This document shows, in pieces, positions 32,245 through 44,300 of a DNA stretch of 64,000 bases. The notes beneath the pieces were generated by a model. That model was not told where the DNA came from. It did no database searches and worked only from the letters and a program-made list of their open reading frames with translations. Numbering within the stretch: the first letter of the stretch is position 1; every line of letters begins with the position of its first letter. A program made the position numbers and the translations under genes. The DNA is taken from assembly GCA_947044365.1 (NCBI GenBank), contig OX345637.1:3520501-3584500 (forward strand), given 5' to 3'. This DNA comes from Petrosia ficiformis. Taxonomy: Eukaryota; Porifera; Demospongiae; Haplosclerida; Petrosiidae.

Positions 32245-32650
32245 AAACTAATTACCTACTTCTTGAACTTTTACAAAAAAAGTAATGTCACGATGAATTT
32301 CAATGAAACCTTGGTATGCAAGTGCTATATTGAGATTGGCAAATGCTTGATCAGTCTGGAACATATGCATAATAATGGATCTGTTTATAAACAAGTACTG
32401 AGGACATGCAGAATGACCAAAATCCAAAGAACGAGTCTTCTGCAACTAATATTTGCTGTAGAAAAAAAATCTTATTTTTCAGAAACATTGCCCTCCTGGT
32501 CATGATCAGTATTGTGAGCATAACTATGCTTAGGGTTCCTGTTATGTTCAAAATTATACTATGCATAATTATCACTATTACACTATGCATAATGAATAAT
32601 GTAGTATAACACAATAACATGAAATTAAATAGTCGTTTAAAAAATAACAA
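32245..32650 (-). other. conserved open segment, coding status unclear (A)
   Basis: On the minus strand an acceptor-like TTATAAACAG precedes HMFQTDQAFANLNIALAYQG...ITFFVKVQEVGN, whose spacing of small and aromatic residues is loosely TPR-like. The plus strand is also open from 32293. Copy B differs by an in-frame 6-bp duplication (RS inserted). It could be an exon of an unrecognised gene or chance. I do not assign a family. Confidence 0.25.
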
Positions 32651-32861
32651 ATTGATTGATAGGGTTTTAAATTTTAATACATGTATATGTACAATAAAAA
32701 CAAAGAATAAGTATTATCATTATTGTCAAAAATTAAAATGCTATAATTATAATTATAATCCATTCAAAGTACAGCTAATCAAATGAATTAAAATATACAC
32801 ACATGTTCACTATATCGCACTGCAACACACTTGAAAATGTCCTAACCCAATGTCATAACAA

Positions 32862-34961
32862 TTAATCAATAGATAGATCGGGAAACATCTGCACTCGATA
32901 CTTATACTGTATTTCGTATTTTACCCACGTCTCTGGCTTTTCTCCTTCAACATGAAAACCTTTAACTGAAATTCCTGTGGAGGATCCTGGCACTGCATAT
33001 GTAACTACTGCTTGTTCATTTTGCATGTCGGGCTTTTGCATTCCAGATTTAAGCTGAATTTCACATGTAAATGTATGAGGCTGTGATGTGTTACTATACG
33101 AACCAAGTCTCCACATGATAGCCTGATGTTCTGGTTCATACTTTGCACTACCAAGATGGGTTTCGATTTGGCACTCATTTGTTTTTATCTTACGCCGAAA
33201 ACTTCCACGCAGAGCTGCAGTTGATCCAATTGTACGCTTCTGACCAAATTTACTTTCAGTTAAAAAGAGACTACTCCATGAGGACGGAATTGGGAATTTT
33301 ATAGTGAAATTTGTGATTGGTCGTTGTTGAAGATTGTGTTTCTTTCGGACGATAAAGGATGATGTGATTCTTACATTATGTTGAGTCTGGTTATATTCCA
33401 TAAGGCATGAAACATTGATTGGTGGTGATACATAAGGATCAATTGAGCATCGGAACAACTCGAATGTTGACCCATCGATAGGTTGGAATTTTAGCTCTCT
33501 GGATGTACGATACAGGTCGGCATTGACACATGGATGGAGCACAGTATCACGAAGACGAACTTGCCTTGTCATGCTCTGTGAAAGTAGACTCTTTCCTTGA
33601 AGCAAAGTAGCTTCTACATCATTTAATACAATCGTACACTCTGGCGCAGCTGTAAGGAATGCCTGTATATAAACACGATTTAGAGATTTTCGGTCCAAAA
33701 CAGCACCGTCACAGTTCATCAAAATGTCTGAATATTCCTTAACATCAACAAAAACCTCATTACTACGATAAGCTACACCTTTCATTCTAATTACAGGAAG
33801 TTGACGTACAGCTTCATTGATAGCTTCTGAGATATTTTGTATTAAGCCAAGATCATGTGATCCAAGTTTCAGTAAAGTGCTAGACGAAGTAATGTGTTCC
33901 CTAAGAAGAAATCTTTTAAATGTACGCCTTTCTCGAGCAACTGTCTTTTGAAGTTTTATCTGGTGTAATTTCGTTTGACGGTCATAAGATCGTGGAACTG
34001 GGCCTGTTACAGTATGATCAAGCTGTAAAATAATATCTTCTACTACAGATGGAGCATACTCAATCTTTTTTCCTCTACCAGATGGAGGAATTGCACCTTT
34101 CTTTACTGACAGTACACCATCTTTTACAGTGACTTTAACAGGCAGCCATTTTGTTTTGGTTCCTGGAATTCGCTTATTTAACTTTAAAAAAATATCCCAT
34201 TGGCGATCGATTTTAAACTTGCGTGTGAGTTCATCTTCATTAGAAAATCTCTGTTGAAGCTCTCGATCAAGACTAGTGTTACTAAGTCGTCTTTGTCGAA
34301 GGGAATCAACAATTCGTACCGCGCGATGAGTATCAGCTCTCATGCTTTGAGTCCTACGAAATGGTAATGATTCTGAATCAGTTGGTTGCGACGTAAATTT
34401 ATTATTATTTAATGTGTCATTAAGTGCTGTCCATTCGGACTGATTCGTCTCTGTATCGATACCATACCTCTGAACATCCTCTAGATCACCATTGCTATCA
34501 ATCTTATGTTGTTTTGCAGTATGTTGATTTGTCACTGGATCATCATCAAAACTCCCCCATTTCTTTTCTCTCACTTCTTTTGATTTCATTGGCTCGTCAA
34601 GCAAATTGGGAAGTGATTGACACTCAAGATCATAGCCATTGTGCTCGATTTCATTGGGTGGAGTTTCAGATCTGTCGGGCTCTAATTCAAAGTGTTCCCA
34701 GTTTTCGGTTTCAACTTCTATGTCAATCCCTCCTACTGCTCCATCTAAATTAATATTACCCGTACTGGAATTGGAATTAGTGTGATTAGTGTGAATCGGA
34801 GAGTCAGTGTTTGAGAAATCATCAGAGAAACGATTAGGTTTTTTTTGAGGAGATGAGTCACGACTGGGTGTGTCAACAAAACTGTCACGAAATCCCTGGT
34901 CACTGTCAGTACCAGACGTGTGTCTGGTAACTTCCATAGTTGTAGTAAGTTCTACTGCCAT
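32862..34961 (-). CDS. STON-like: stonin-like endocytic adaptor (copy A)
   Basis: An uninterrupted frame of 699 residues. The N-terminal 210 residues are acidic, Ser/Asn-rich and disordered. They hold two FxDxF motifs (FRDSF 24-28, FSDDF 45-49) and two WxxF motifs (WEHF 88-91, WGSF 135-138), which bind the AP-2 alpha appendage. Residues about 250-400 form the stonin-homology region (WDIFLKLNKR, KWLPVKVTVKDG, DRQTKLHQIKLQK). The remainder is a mu-homology domain (NEVFVDVKEYSDIL, YRSTSRELKF-like region, FTIKFPIPSSW, C-terminal WVKYEIQYKYRVQMFP). Stonins recruit synaptotagmin into clathrin pits. No NPF motifs are seen. The absence of introns in a gene this long is unusual next to its neighbours; a 5' UTR acceptor (TATACAG) lies just upstream of the ATG. 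Confidence 0.85.
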   Translation of the reverse strand: MAVELTTTMEVTRHTSGTDSDQGFRDSFVDTPSRDSSPQKKPNRFSDDFSNTDSPIHTNHTNSNSSTGNINLDGAVGGIDIEVETENWEHFELEPDRSETPPNEIEHNGYDLECQSLPNLLDEPMKSKEVREKKWGSFDDDPVTNQHTAKQHKIDSNGDLEDVQRYGIDTETNQSEWTALNDTLNNNKFTSQPTDSESLPFRRTQSMRADTHRAVRIVDSLRQRRLSNTSLDRELQQRFSNEDELTRKFKIDRQWDIFLKLNKRIPGTKTKWLPVKVTVKDGVLSVKKGAIPPSGRGKKIEYAPSVVEDIILQLDHTVTGPVPRSYDRQTKLHQIKLQKTVARERRTFKRFLLREHITSSSTLLKLGSHDLGLIQNISEAINEAVRQLPVIRMKGVAYRSNEVFVDVKEYSDILMNCDGAVLDRKSLNRVYIQAFLTAAPECTIVLNDVEATLLQGKSLLSQSMTRQVRLRDTVLHPCVNADLYRTSRELKFQPIDGSTFELFRCSIDPYVSPPINVSCLMEYNQTQHNVRITSSFIVRKKHNLQQRPITNFTIKFPIPSSWSSLFLTESKFGQKRTIGSTAALRGSFRRKIKTNECQIETHLGSAKYEPEHQAIMWRLGSYSNTSQPHTFTCEIQLKSGMQKPDMQNEQAVVTYAVPGSSTGISVKGFHVEGEKPETWVKYEIQYKYRVQMFPDLSID

Positions 34962-35497
34962 TGTCTATATCTGTATAAAAATAAACAAAATCATAATTAC
35001 AAATAGTAATCTAATAAAGGTACTTCATGATGTATCGCTTCATTTCATTGTAACATGATCAAAATGATTAAGCCAGCTTCATTATTAATTCACTACATAA
35101 CTTTGTACTGTGCCTACATATTATGTTTCAAACCATTATATCCAGTAAATTCCATATAGATTATGGATATCTCTAATGATGAAAGTGGATTCTATGCTTC
35201 TTTTGAAAGGATTGAAACCCTCAAGAACCAATAGTAAAACAGACAATTACCATTATCAATTTAGAAAAAAATCAACTGATGTTAGGGCTTAATTCATCCA
35301 CGATTTACAGACAGACTGTACAGCGTTAGATCCATTTTGTATGCTGAAAAAGAGCCACCATTTTAAAAAGAAAGAAAAATAAAGCATTCTAGGAACAACA
35401 TGGTATATGGGAATTCTAAGTTACATGCACCTTGACACTGGAAATACTTGCACCTGTACATGTAGTACATGGTTCATAGGAAATATGTGTACCAGAG
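34962..35497. other. stonin-like upstream region, no gene seen (A)
   Basis: AT-rich non-coding sequence expected to hold the 5' UTR and promoter of the minus-strand stonin-like gene. It is collinear with 56059-56594 in copy B. Confidence 0.5.
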
Positions 35498-36050
35498 TGT
35501 TTGATATTTTGAATATGGGCCAAATTGGCTCAACAATGGTTAGTGTGTGCAATATTAGAAACAAATCTTGAGCCAATTAACAAAGTTAATGCTGATAGTG
35601 ACAATATTATTATAACTAACTACGCCACTGGCCCAAAGAGAGAACTTTACAGTAGTGATGTGCGATACGTATCGATATATCGAAATATCGATATTTTCGT
35701 TCAATATCGTGATACAATATTAGCTTTTGGGTGTATCGATACACTGGAATGGACAGTTTAGTAAACATGGTTTTTCTAATTTGTGTAATTTGATAGCTTA
35801 AAAAAGCTAGTGTGCATAACTTTCATCGATTTCTTTTACCATTTCTTGACAAATACATCCAAATAGGACATTTATTTACTTTTTATAAGTGTTTCAATAT
35901 TATTTCAAATATCGTGATACTGTATCGTATCGTGATATTTTTGGCAGCGATACGCAATACTATTATTTAGTGGTATCGCACATCCCTACTTTACAGTGCC
36001 AAATAAGAAGTTCTTTGGGCCAATGGTGTGCCATATAAATTTATCAAAAC
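35498..36050. repeat. interspersed repeat, outer copy, interrupted by a hAT MITE (A)
   Basis: This is the same family as 26510-26712. In copy A it is split at 35652 by the 336-bp MITE; in copy B (56595-56790) it is uninterrupted. Confidence 0.65.
35653..35988. mobile_element. hAT MITE with 8-bp target duplication, copy A only
   Basis: The ends are TAGTGATGTGCGATAC and GTATCGCACATCCCTA, inverted with one mismatch. The flanks are identical CTTTACAG at 35645-35652 and 35989-35996. Copy B has one CTTTACAG at 56742-56749 and no insert, an exact pre-insertion site. The 8-bp duplication assigns it to hAT. The interior is rich in TATCGATAT/ATCGTGATAC words and has no transposase. Confidence 0.9.
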
Positions 36051-36195
36051 ACTGATGTGTACATTTACATGTAAGGTTTATCAATACTTGTATGTATCGG
36101 TATGAGAGAATTAGAAACACTATAAAAACATGACTACGGATTGAACCCAAGACTGTCTAGTCAGATTCCAGATTTTTCAGTTGTGTCATTCTGAG

Positions 36196-36482
36196 GGGCT
36201 CGGTCAATTAATGGGTGAAGCACATACATGTAATAGAACACACACTCGAGTTGTACAGACCAGCAGGAAAAAAAAAGCTGCTTGTAACTTATGTAAGAAA
36301 CTGGAACTAATAGCTATTCTAACTGAAATATATTCCTAAAGTTCTACAATATCCTTTAAAAGGTAAGGAGAGTAGATAATAACTATAATAGGCTGTTGTG
36401 TTTCAGGCATGAAAAAGTCAGCCATGACTACTGAATGCTGGACACCACAAAGCATTTATAGGGATACTTTTTCTCTATATTT
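36196..36482 (-). mobile_element. partial hairpin-ended family copy (A)
   Basis: GGGGCTCGGTCAATTAATGGG, AAACTGGAACTAATAGCTA, CTAAAGTTCTAC, GTCAGCCATGACTACTGAATG and ATTTATAGGGATACTTTTTC match 11001-11462 in order. The hairpin end is missing. In copy B the element is cut at TTCTAC (57100) by the 2134-bp absence. Confidence 0.6.
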
Positions 36483-38481
36483 ATCCTGTTTGACTGTAAC
36501 CCATAGCTAACCATTTTCAGTTGTATTTAAAAATTGTATTTTAATCCATAATCTCAGAGCTGGTCATTATGGTTTCCATATATGTGACTATAATGAGAGC
36601 CAATAATTCAAGCTCTCTTTCCATAATCCATATATAAATGTACAAAGTACATATCATGACCATGTCCAAAAGTAGATTTACTTTCAGTTTGTGTACTGCT
36701 TTAAGTTAATTACAAAGCATCCATTAAAATGCTATACTAATGCCAAAAACTAATTCTTATTGATGAAGACTAGTACACATACACTAATAAATACACTCCA
36801 AATAGTACATGTACATGGGGTGGGAAATAACCACAAATATTAACTTGCAGTACTATAATTATACATGTAGTAAATTATAATTATATACACAAACACTACA
36901 TGTACACTACATGTACATAACTACATGTACATAACTACATGTGTAATCTGTACTATTAATTATGTACATGTATGCATATACAATGTACATACATGTACAT
37001 TGTATACAGTATATACTTGCATGAGTAATCAAATTAGTACACAATTCATTACTAATTACACATACATGTACATGTACATGACTTCCAAGTTTCTACACAT
37101 TTTCATTCTATTTGGATTTTTTGTACACTAAACTAAAAGTCCAATTAGTAGTTTTAACACATAATTCATTACTAAGGACATGACAAATTTTAGACTAGCA
37201 TACATATATCATATGTACGTGTACATGTACATGTACACGACTTCCACATTTCTACGCATTTTCACTCTATAAGGATTTTTTTGTACACTAAACTAAAAGA
37301 GGTATAAACAGATGCTCTTGATCAATTACATGAGGCTGAAGGAATGATATTTGCTTCCAGGGATGAATGAAAAAACCTATCTTTAAAGGAATGAAGAGAT
37401 ACTACACCCAAACATTATGATCTGTTAACACTTATTCAGTATGTGTATTGTGTACATGTACATGTTTGAGATAGCTGTAGATACATGTATTACAATTCAG
37501 AAATCCCTTTTCTGATTTTATAGAACATCAAATAAAAATTTGTCTTTGCTTTCAAATGAATGATATCATATGTTATATAGCACTGATTTTATTTAACATA
37601 CTTCTTCAAGCATTATATTCATTACCTATGGTATTTAGATGAAACTCATCAGGGGCAAACATGATTAGATGAGATATTTCGTAATATATTACAATTTCAA
37701 TTTTTGCTCTGCTGAAATTTATTTTTTGAAGTAGAAAATGTCACTTATAATGCAACATACAATGTATGTGAGTATTGAGTATAAATAATCGAAGCTGGGA
37801 GCTATGGAAAAATTGTTGAAACTCTGCTCGAACATAACTCACACTTGCTTTATAATTAATATATAAAATATTCCGTTTGCCAAATCTATATAAAACACAA
37901 AGTACATTCAAATTGACATACATCATCTGGTGTCCAAATTGTTTCTTGCTTAGTCAAGAATTATTGTTCAATTCAAAACAAAATAGATTGTATTACGTAA
38001 CAGTTGTTACTAGGTTATCTATAGACACTGCTGAAACAGTTAAAATAATTGATGTTACCTACATTCATGGATATCTGTGTATCAATATTACTTTATATAG
38101 CCAATCATAACACCTAATATGTAATATTGAATGAAAATGATAACTTCATGTATGTATACTATAAAATAGACACAGGTAGATGAGGAAATCACAACACAGA
38201 TGATAACAAGTATTATAGTACCTGTGGTTTGAAAACATTCCTATTAGGACATTGTTGATATAATATGAAAATTGTCTGTGCTATGTACATGTATATCTAA
38301 CATTTATTTCTATAATGCATAATTTCACAGTAGTACATATATACAGACCTGTCACTGAATTTATTAAAAAAAAAGATCTGATATATATAGGCCTGACCCA
38401 TCACTATGATTGCTTTGTGGTTAACTACATGTATGTATTAATATATAATACACACTGAGTCAATCACGTTTCATATATTGG
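36348..38481. other. 2134-bp block present in copy A, absent in copy B
   Basis: Copy B joins the base corresponding to 36347 directly to that for 38482 (57100/57101). The block contains the tail of the transposon copy at 36196, TACATGTA-rich sequence at 36880-37240, and AT-rich sequence with no convincing exon. There is no obvious homology at the borders and no transposon ends, so it is probably a deletion in B. Confidence 0.7.
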
Positions 38482-38613
38482 TCACCTGATCATGTTTTAG
38501 ACACACTTAAGAATGCATTCACTACTCAATGCATAGTTAACTATGAAAATGCAAGCAACACACTAGAAATGTGAAGCGATAGACAATAAATCTTTTATAA
38601 CATTATTTAATTA

Positions 38614-38704
38614 AGTGTTATCATTTGGCACTTGGGTGGAGCTCAATGAAGGTACTTGAGCAGACCTTTATTGGTCCACCTGAGTGTCATATTATAACAC
38701 TTAG
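38614..38704. mobile_element. short foldback element (A)
   Basis: TTAAGTGTTATCATTTGGCAC and GTGTCATATTATAACACTTA are imperfect inverted arms enclosing about 35 bp, extended by GGGTGGA / TCCACCT. Also in copy B at 57233-57323. Confidence 0.5.
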
Positions 38705-38794
38705 CAGAAAGAAAACGATAATTTATTGTAAAAATACTTTGAAAATTAAAAGTGTCATTTAAGGCACGAAAAGGAGGTTTATTGAAAAACGTAT

Positions 38795-39410
38795 CCCTAT
38801 GATCGGTTTGTTATACCCTTCATTCATAGCTGACAGCCAGTGGTATGGAAATAGCCAGTGGTGTGCCAGTCATGCAGGACTTTGTCTGATAAATGTAGCG
38901 AATGTCCGAAAAATTGAAACTAAACTGTATACAAAGTATATGGGGAGAAGGACAACAGTGGTGGAAATAGGTCAAAATATCCAGTAATCGGCTCAATGTT
39001 CCACATCCTTGCTGACAGTTCCGGCACATGTACCTTTCTGTGTACTCTAAATAGCGGATTGCATAGATGTTTGATGAAACTAAAGTACTCATTCAAGGCT
39101 CTAACCTAAATTATTTCCTCATGTCTGAAACTCAACAACCTGTTATACATGTTTTTCTTAATTTGTATTCCTGCATCATTTTTAAATAATATTTCTTTAC
39201 TGCAGCAGTTATTAGTTTCGCCCTGCGCAGTCTGTAGCTCGAATGCACACTCCTTTATGTGCCACACCCATTAACTGACCATGCCCCTTCCCTCCAAATG
39301 ATAAAACACATGGTAATTAAAACATCCTTAATTACCATGTGCAGCACATGTGATAATATACATAATTAACCTTGTGGAAAGAAATCATAGGGAGGGCTCT
39401 GTGGGCAATA
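38795..39410 (+). mobile_element. older hairpin-ended family copy with an inserted MITE (A)
   Basis: It starts TATCCCTATGATCGGTTTG and ends AATCATAGGGAGGGCTC-TGTGGGC. It contains CTGTAGCTCGAATGC, CCTTTATGTGCCACACCCATTAAC and TCTTTACTGCAGCAGTTATTAG, aligning with 31800-32240. A CAGTGGTATGG-type MITE like 14874-15034 sits inside at about 38838-38985. The rest of 39411-40060 is AT-rich with no gene seen. Confidence 0.6.
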
Positions 39411-40060
39411 TTAAAAAAAATGAATTTCAGTGATCATCTCAATAAATGTAATCATTATTAGACCTTCATTACAATAATTATCTATAACATGTATTGGGTA
39501 TGTAAGTAAATAATTATAATTACATATATTAGGTGTATGTTTACACACATACTTTCCAATCATTTACATCAACACCCAGTAATGTGATTAACTTTACACA
39601 TCTTGCTGGAGTACAATTATCCCCTAAAAATATGTGTATTACATCAATTCCAAGTTTATGACAAACAATTTATGCTCTTTCAAAGATATGTCACCAAAAA
39701 ATTACTAATAAAAATGAATACATGCAAGTATAATATTATTGCAATACACACACATAAATATTCTATTTGGAGAACTTCATAAACTTCTATTTAATGTTCA
39801 TACATTATGTAATGGGCAAATTATGCTGAAAATTCATGATGAACCAACACAGCCAGTGGCTAAGAATAATACCACAACACAGGAACTACAAATTTCAAGT
39901 TAAGGATGACACACACCAGGGTATTTGAAGGTAACGAGACAGACACATATATTTATTATTATCATCAGCTGATTATCAGTTTATAACGTATAACAATTCA
40001 ATGAAACGTGACTGCATAAATTATATAATTATAAACATAACACATTCATGAGTGTCATGG

Positions 40061-40306
40061 CATTGAGCAAATAGCTTCTGCTAGAACAGAGCTTCTAAGA
40101 AAAATGAAGGGAATAAAACAAGATAACTTGAATAGTCCTAGTGAATAAACAGCAGTACCAATTTCTGTAGAAAAGAATCCAGAAGCAAGTGAGCCCACCT
40201 TCAAAACAATTTTGGTTACTACCTGAAGAAGTTACTCAGTACTTTAGTAGTATTATCACTATAGTCTATCTGAAAATATTCTACTGAGTGGACCTCCAAC
40301 AATGCC
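40061..40306 (+). pseudogene. hAT transposase 3' fragment at the A/B junction
   Basis: Identical in extent to 19315-19560 but with no transposase sequence to its left, so it is the truncated edge carried by the duplication. Confidence 0.8.
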
Positions 40307-40499
40307 ACCCACTGTTATCAGCATTTGTAATAGACACTGGAGTGATTCCAGCATCATCTGCTCAAATAGAACATACTTAGGTTTGGTGTTGGTGTCATTG
40401 GTGGTTTCATTACCCCAGCCATCACCTAATGCCTTGTGTCAAGTTAGCCTGTTCATACAGGCATATGAGATGTTTGATTCGGACCCTGCCAGCTGAGCT

Positions 40500-40748
40500 G
40501 CCTTGGTAGCTCAGTTGGTAGAGCAGAGTGTCGTGGGTTCGGATCCCACCTGAGGCAACTCTCATTTTTCGTTTTTCCATTGCCTCAGGTGTCTTTCTTT
40601 CTTTCTTTCTTTCTTTCGTCTCAGATAACATCATGTACATGTCTGAAGTACAGAGTGTCGTGGGTTTGAATCCCACCTGAAGCAACTCTCTTTTTCATTT
40701 TTTCATTGCCTCAGGTGTTTTTCTTTCTTTCTTTCTTTCTTTCTTTCT
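40500..40748 (+). repeat. tRNA-derived repeat (copy B)
   Basis: Same as 19754-20002: tRNA-like head 40500-40557 without anticodon arm, A and B boxes intact, (TTTC)n tails, second partial head following. Confidence 0.65.
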
Positions 40749-41008
40749 ACATCTCCGATAACATCATGTATGTATCTAGCACAAACATACACTGCATATA
40801 CAATTATAACGAGGAGCCAATGAAAAAAACCAGAGGGAAGGACTGCACAACTCCCACACAATTAATTAAAATAGCTAAACCCAGATATTTAGCTGATTTT
40901 ACTATTTGTAGACCATTATGTTGCCACGCCCATCACAAATAAAAAAGCTAAAAGTACTACAGTATCAATGGCTAGTACTCCAGTTCATGGTTTACTCAAA
41001 ACAGCTAT

Positions 41009-41176
41009 AATTCAAATTGCAATTTTGCTCAGAACATCTACATGTACTACTGGTACTTGTAGTAAACAGCTTCTCTGCTTCTTCCAACTGAATCATCCTT
41101 CAGTTGGAAGAAGCAGTAAAGATGTTTACTACAATTACCAGTAGTAGATGTTCTCAGTAAAATTGCAATTTGAATT
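41009..41176. mobile_element. foldback hairpin element (copy B)
   Basis: Same structure as 20263-20430 with one arm difference (GCAGTAAAG here, GCAGAAAAG in copy A). Confidence 0.75.
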
Positions 41177-41309
41177 TCTTCTGTGTTCAAATCAACACTG
41201 TACAACACTAAAGCTTTACACATGTGGTGGGTGTGGCCACATAGAGCATGTAACACTAGCTGAATGTCTGGCTTTAGCTAATTACGTGGGAATTGCACGC
41301 TCTGGTTTT

Positions 41310-44300
41310 TCATAGGCTCCTGAATCGTGATATATACATAATTATATATATATGTATGTATGTACCCATTTGTGGTTTCTTTTTCCTATGCAATATTGAA
41401 TGTCTTCTTTTCTTCTTTCTCAGTTTATAGGAATGAAATAATGGTGTAGAAAGACCAGTCTCACTATCACAATCATTTTGATTCAGAGCTGGTTTCTTAT
41501 TTGCTGATGGTTCAAATACTTCAGGTGAGTCAGGTATTTTAACACCAGAACCTACACATGTGTATAAACAAAGCATTATATTAGTGTATGTTTAGGTGTT
41601 CTCACCAGAACTTGGAAAACAGTACGTGTAACAGTTAATATCAACATCAGACTCAGTCTATGGTACATGTATATACTGACAATCTGTTCACATTCATGAT
41701 GATGATAGTTTAATATAATAAGGAATAAGGTTATTACATGTAACTCACTAACCAAGCAATGAATTTAACATACATAAAAAGGAATGGGAAAGCTAATTAT
41801 ATGAAAATTTGGTGTGCATATAATTCCGTGTATGCACGGTTAGTTAACACAACTAAGAAATTAGTAGATTATTAATGACAAGACGGTTCTCCAGACATAC
41901 AGATAGGAGGAGATAGGGGATATGGAGGATGGTAACTTGCTGTACTACATGTATAGCACAATTATCAACTGACCGCCATCTTCTCTAACAGAATTTCTAC
42001 CACGCAGTTTACTCCAAGTATCACGAAATAAACTAGACATTGATTCTGTACGTCGTGAATAGTAGTGTCCTTTGGGTAAACCTTTGGGACCTTCCTGTAA
42101 AGTTTTTGAAAGATTTAATATACTCACAGGAACATTCCCAATTTCATCAGCTCTTTCTATTAGAATACGAACTACACCTAGTATAAAAATAACATGAAAA
42201 ACTACATGTACATTTACCTCATATACATGTACATGTACTATCAATATAAAACATACATGTATATACAATACATGTACATGTACTGTACCTCATGCACTAC
42301 ATGTATCTTAAAACTACATGTAGAATATAAAACATGTGCTAGTATAATGAGCACCATCAGGATGTGACCCTCACCTACATGGCAAAGTAACATTGCCCAT
42401 GTGGGAACTATGAAATAAACTATAAATATAATATACCAAAAGATTATAATAATTATATATCATTCATCATTTGTGTGGTTTACTTCAGATGGTATGTGTA
42501 TAACACATATATATTATATATAAAGTAATAAAATTGTACTAGCATGTTAGTTTGTATAATTATAATAGTTACACAAACTAACATGTCAGTTATTACTTTA
42601 TAAATGAACAATTCTAGTATCATTAGTTCATTACACTAGTCTCTTCCTTGTCTATACTATAAGTCTTACATCTCTAAGAAGAAAGAAAGGTCCTCAATGA
42701 GTCCTGTGAAACGTTCAAAGAGAGGTCCTTAAAAACTGTCGTTCAAAATGCTTATGCCTTAATCATTGTGAACCACATGCACAACACATGACATGAAATA
42801 GCCAGAGCTAGAAAGTAACTTTCATACATGTACATGTATTTAGAATCCCAAGTCACTCATGTACATGTATTAATAATCTCTGAAAGGTGATTTATCACCA
42901 TCTTGTTTTATTACCTACATGCACATGTACATCCCCCCTCCCAATAGCCACCATGGAACTGTGAATTTACAATTTTCCATGTACATTCATAATAATATTT
43001 ACAAGTATTTACTTGAGATATTCTTGACTTTTAAAGATGAAGTGTGGTCAGCCTTTTTTGAGTAATGTGCATTAACACCACAAACATTACAAGATAGAAG
43101 ATTAGGAGCGAACACAAGAGCCAGGCTTCCACTACTCATTAGACTCTCAGAACTATGCAGTGTTATCTTCTTTAATAGTGACATCAAAGACTAAAGAGAA
43201 TATATAACAAACAATAGTACACTGTAATTATGGATGATGGTGACTGTGTCTATATGTAATCATCATCTCTTATGTTTAACGATTATTAGTGATAATCATT
43301 TTCAGTATCTCAGCTGATTCTCAGCCCTAATTTTAACTCTTAGTACAGCTCATACATGTATTTCAGGAGTCCCAAGCCACTCGTGGATTAATAATCCCTG
43401 AAAAGTGATTTATTGCCATCTTGTTTCATGTATTGCCTCATCATAAGACAACTGCCATTTTGTACAGGAAGTCATAATACATGTAGATACAAAATTTGAA
43501 TGACTTCCTGCACAAAAAGATGAAATGACAGTTAGTGTTTTATCATAATTACTTTGTAGGAAAGTGTCCCTTTTAAAAACTTAGGTTGCATATACATATA
43601 CATTATACATGCATATAATTATGTATACATGTACATGTGTATATTATACAATGTATGAAAGTACAATGCTATAAATTTGTAGGCTAAGATTAAGAATTTG
43701 ATATCACACAATTCATCATTAATACACATACATGTACATGTACATTACGTACATGTACATACATGTACATGTATATATTATATGTACATGTACAAGTACA
43801 TGTACAGTATATATCAACAAACCTGTAAACATAACATATGTATTTTGGGTAGTAGCAAACATGACAATACTATCAATTCCTCTTTAACATCCTCTGAAAC
43901 TCCATCAGCATTTAAGATATCGGTGAAGAGAGGTGATAATCTACATAATTATACATATTAGAATGTAATGATCAGGGTTGTACCTATACCAGTATGTATA
44001 GGGATCTGAATAGGTGCCTATATTAAAGATATAGGATATAGGTAGAGTATCAGAATAGGACACTTCATTACCTATACCTTACATATATTTTTCAGGCTTT
44101 GCAGATTACACTGCACAAGTACAGTCTAGATATATTTTAAAATGCGTGCAAATAGTAATTTGGGGTTGAATATATCTCATTGTTAAAGCTGGAATAATGT
44201 CCATGTGTGTGAGTGGTTGTAAACTAGATAAAAACATTATTTCACAAAGACAGTAATATCGGATCGGATCTGAATGTAGGTAATTTTGATTATTAAATAT

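Larger units (their letters stand above)
19315..40060 (+). repeat. tandem duplicon, copy A (20,746 bp)
   Basis: The sequence from CATTGAGCAAATAGC at 19315 reappears at 40061 and 58680 with the same gene order. Left of 19315 the hAT relic continues, while left of 40061 and 58680 the sequence is instead the unit's right end (CACATTCATGAGTGTC). Copy A therefore has the original left flank. Offsets A to B step from 20746 through small indels to 21097 and end at 18619 after large presence/absence differences. By eye the copies are close to identical outside those. Confidence 0.9.

Noticed and set aside
31001..32245. Helitron interpretation of the GGCCC...GGGCC hairpin
   Set aside because: Helitrons make no target duplication and end in CTRR; here ATAA is duplicated and inner inverted repeats exist.
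34424..34753. Plus-strand frames over the stonin gene (also 55521-55850)
   Set aside because: Antisense shadows of the 699-residue minus-strand frame.
37741..38110. Opposed short frames in the copy-A-only block
   Set aside because: AT-rich chance frames with no splice context or recognisable domain.
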